Assembly (NCBI RefSeq): GCF_020404405.1
Contig: NZ_JAIZDA010000023.1
Coordinates: 1 to 63,213, forward strand
DNA length: 63,213 nt
Source: Novosphingobium sp. FKTRR1
GTDB taxonomy: Bacteria; Pseudomonadota; Alphaproteobacteria; Sphingomonadales; Sphingomonadaceae
Reading direction: 5' to 3'
Part shown: positions 62,950 to 63,213 of the stretch, one piece after another
Numbering within the stretch: position 1 is the first letter of the stretch
Layout: the number at the start of each line of letters is the position of its first letter
The notes under the pieces: generated by a model
What the model was told of the DNA's origin: nothing
What the model saw: the letters and a program-made list of their open reading frames with translations, nothing else
Database searches by the model: none
Position numbers and translations under genes: made by a program

Positions 62950-63086
62950 GCGAACAAGTTCCCCTGATGGTCAGTTCTCGGCGCTGCCCCGTTCGGCACG
63001 AACCCACTGCGGCGCATCCAGTCGAGCCACGTCATCAACTGATCCTGCGTGAACTTGGCGCGCTTTTCGGGATGCCAGTCATTAAG
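62946..63086 (-). pseudogene. C-terminal remnant of upstream gene, cut by IS
   Basis: The last 46 codons (LNDWHPEKRAKFTQDQLM..., ending GNLFA) of a gene whose 5' part lies beyond the right IS edge at 63087. Its stop overlaps the GIY-YIG start. In a type I locus hsdM or hsdS would be expected here, but the residues are too few to tell. Confidence 0.55.
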
Positions 63087-63213
63087 TGCGGATTCCGAGG
63101 TGATCGCGCGCGGTGTTCCGATTTGATGGCGCGCGGGATTCCGAGGTGATGGCGCGCAGCGTTCCGAGAATTATCCGCGCAGCATTCCGAGGTGATGGCG
63201 CGCAGTTTGAGGT
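63087..63213. mobile_element. IS21-like element terminus, window-right
   Basis: Opens with TGCGGATTCCGA, the inverse of the 12-mer at 116-127. Five imperfect ATTCCGAGGTGATGGCGCGC-type repeats follow to the window end. The retained length is 127 bp, the same as on the left. No transposase is visible. Confidence 0.75.

Noticed and set aside
1..63213. Window as a circular replicon closed by one IS copy
   Set aside because: The bases next to the two IS edges share no target-site duplication, so at least two insertions or a rearrangement are needed; no replication or partition genes are seen.

Overview
The window looks like part of a high-GC alphaproteobacterium, most likely a sphingomonad (Novosphingobium/Sphingobium-like). 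This rests on TonB-dependent receptors next to catabolic enzymes, the density of SDR, VOC, fumarylacetoacetate-hydrolase and class C FAD enzymes, and codon use; it is an inference, not a taxonomic call. Both ends are cut inside insertion-sequence ends. Bases 1-127 and 63087-63213 are each exactly 127 bp of an IS21-like terminus sharing a 12-bp terminal inverted repeat. The sequence is therefore probably a complete assembly contig broken at a repeated IS.

Layout. (1) 128-6500 is a visibly less GC-rich accessory block. It holds a C5-cytosine methyltransferase whose coupled downstream partner (perhaps its restriction enzyme) is cut by the left IS. It also holds a serine recombinase followed by a tight run of poorly characterised genes: a 66-aa protein, two tandem HNH-like Zn-finger proteins, a 486-aa unknown, an 81-aa protein and a QxK nuclease-fold protein. 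Similar 14-bp palindromes lie on each side of this run. (2) 6541-44721 is a dense GC-rich catabolic region. A GntR-linked FAH/cupin/SDR operon diverges from a histidinol-dehydrogenase-like/SDR/C-C hydrolase/VOC operon. These are followed by an extradiol-type VOC enzyme, a CrtI-like flavoprotein unit, an HxlR regulator, an SDR/MFS pair, an exported racemase with D-aminoacylase, a TonB receptor and an orphan substrate-binding protein. Next come an SDR/MBL/GST/LLM-monooxygenase/FAD/ferredoxin series, a compact FAD-hydroxylase/extradiol dioxygenase/SnoaL/C-C hydrolase/cyclase operon under a LysR gene, an MFS/hydrolase pair, and a 2OG-dioxygenase/class II aldolase pair with its own LysR. (3) 44845-54705 holds a TonB receptor with a chemoreceptor gene directly downstream, a LysR/pirin/pirin/OsmC stress unit with a perfect 20-bp palindrome, and an exported M28 peptidase followed by an extreme G/C-run hairpin. 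(4) tRNA-Thr(CGT) at 54891-54966 marks the junction to an integrase-borne island (55-63 kb). The island carries a ParD-like antitoxin with a decayed toxin and a type I restriction locus. Its hsdR has an in-frame amber codon right after the Walker A motif, with two further nuclease-fold genes and a gene cut by the right IS upstream of it.

How the genes may work together: monooxygenases and hydroxylases, extradiol-type VOC enzymes, C-C hydrolases, FAH hydrolase, SDRs and uptake systems (TonB, MFS, binding protein) form several short operons, each beside its own regulator. This fits import and stepwise ring opening of aromatic or heterocyclic compounds, but no substrate can be read from sequence alone. 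The two flanking accessory regions carry restriction or defence-type genes, several of them broken by IS insertion, frameshift or nonsense change.
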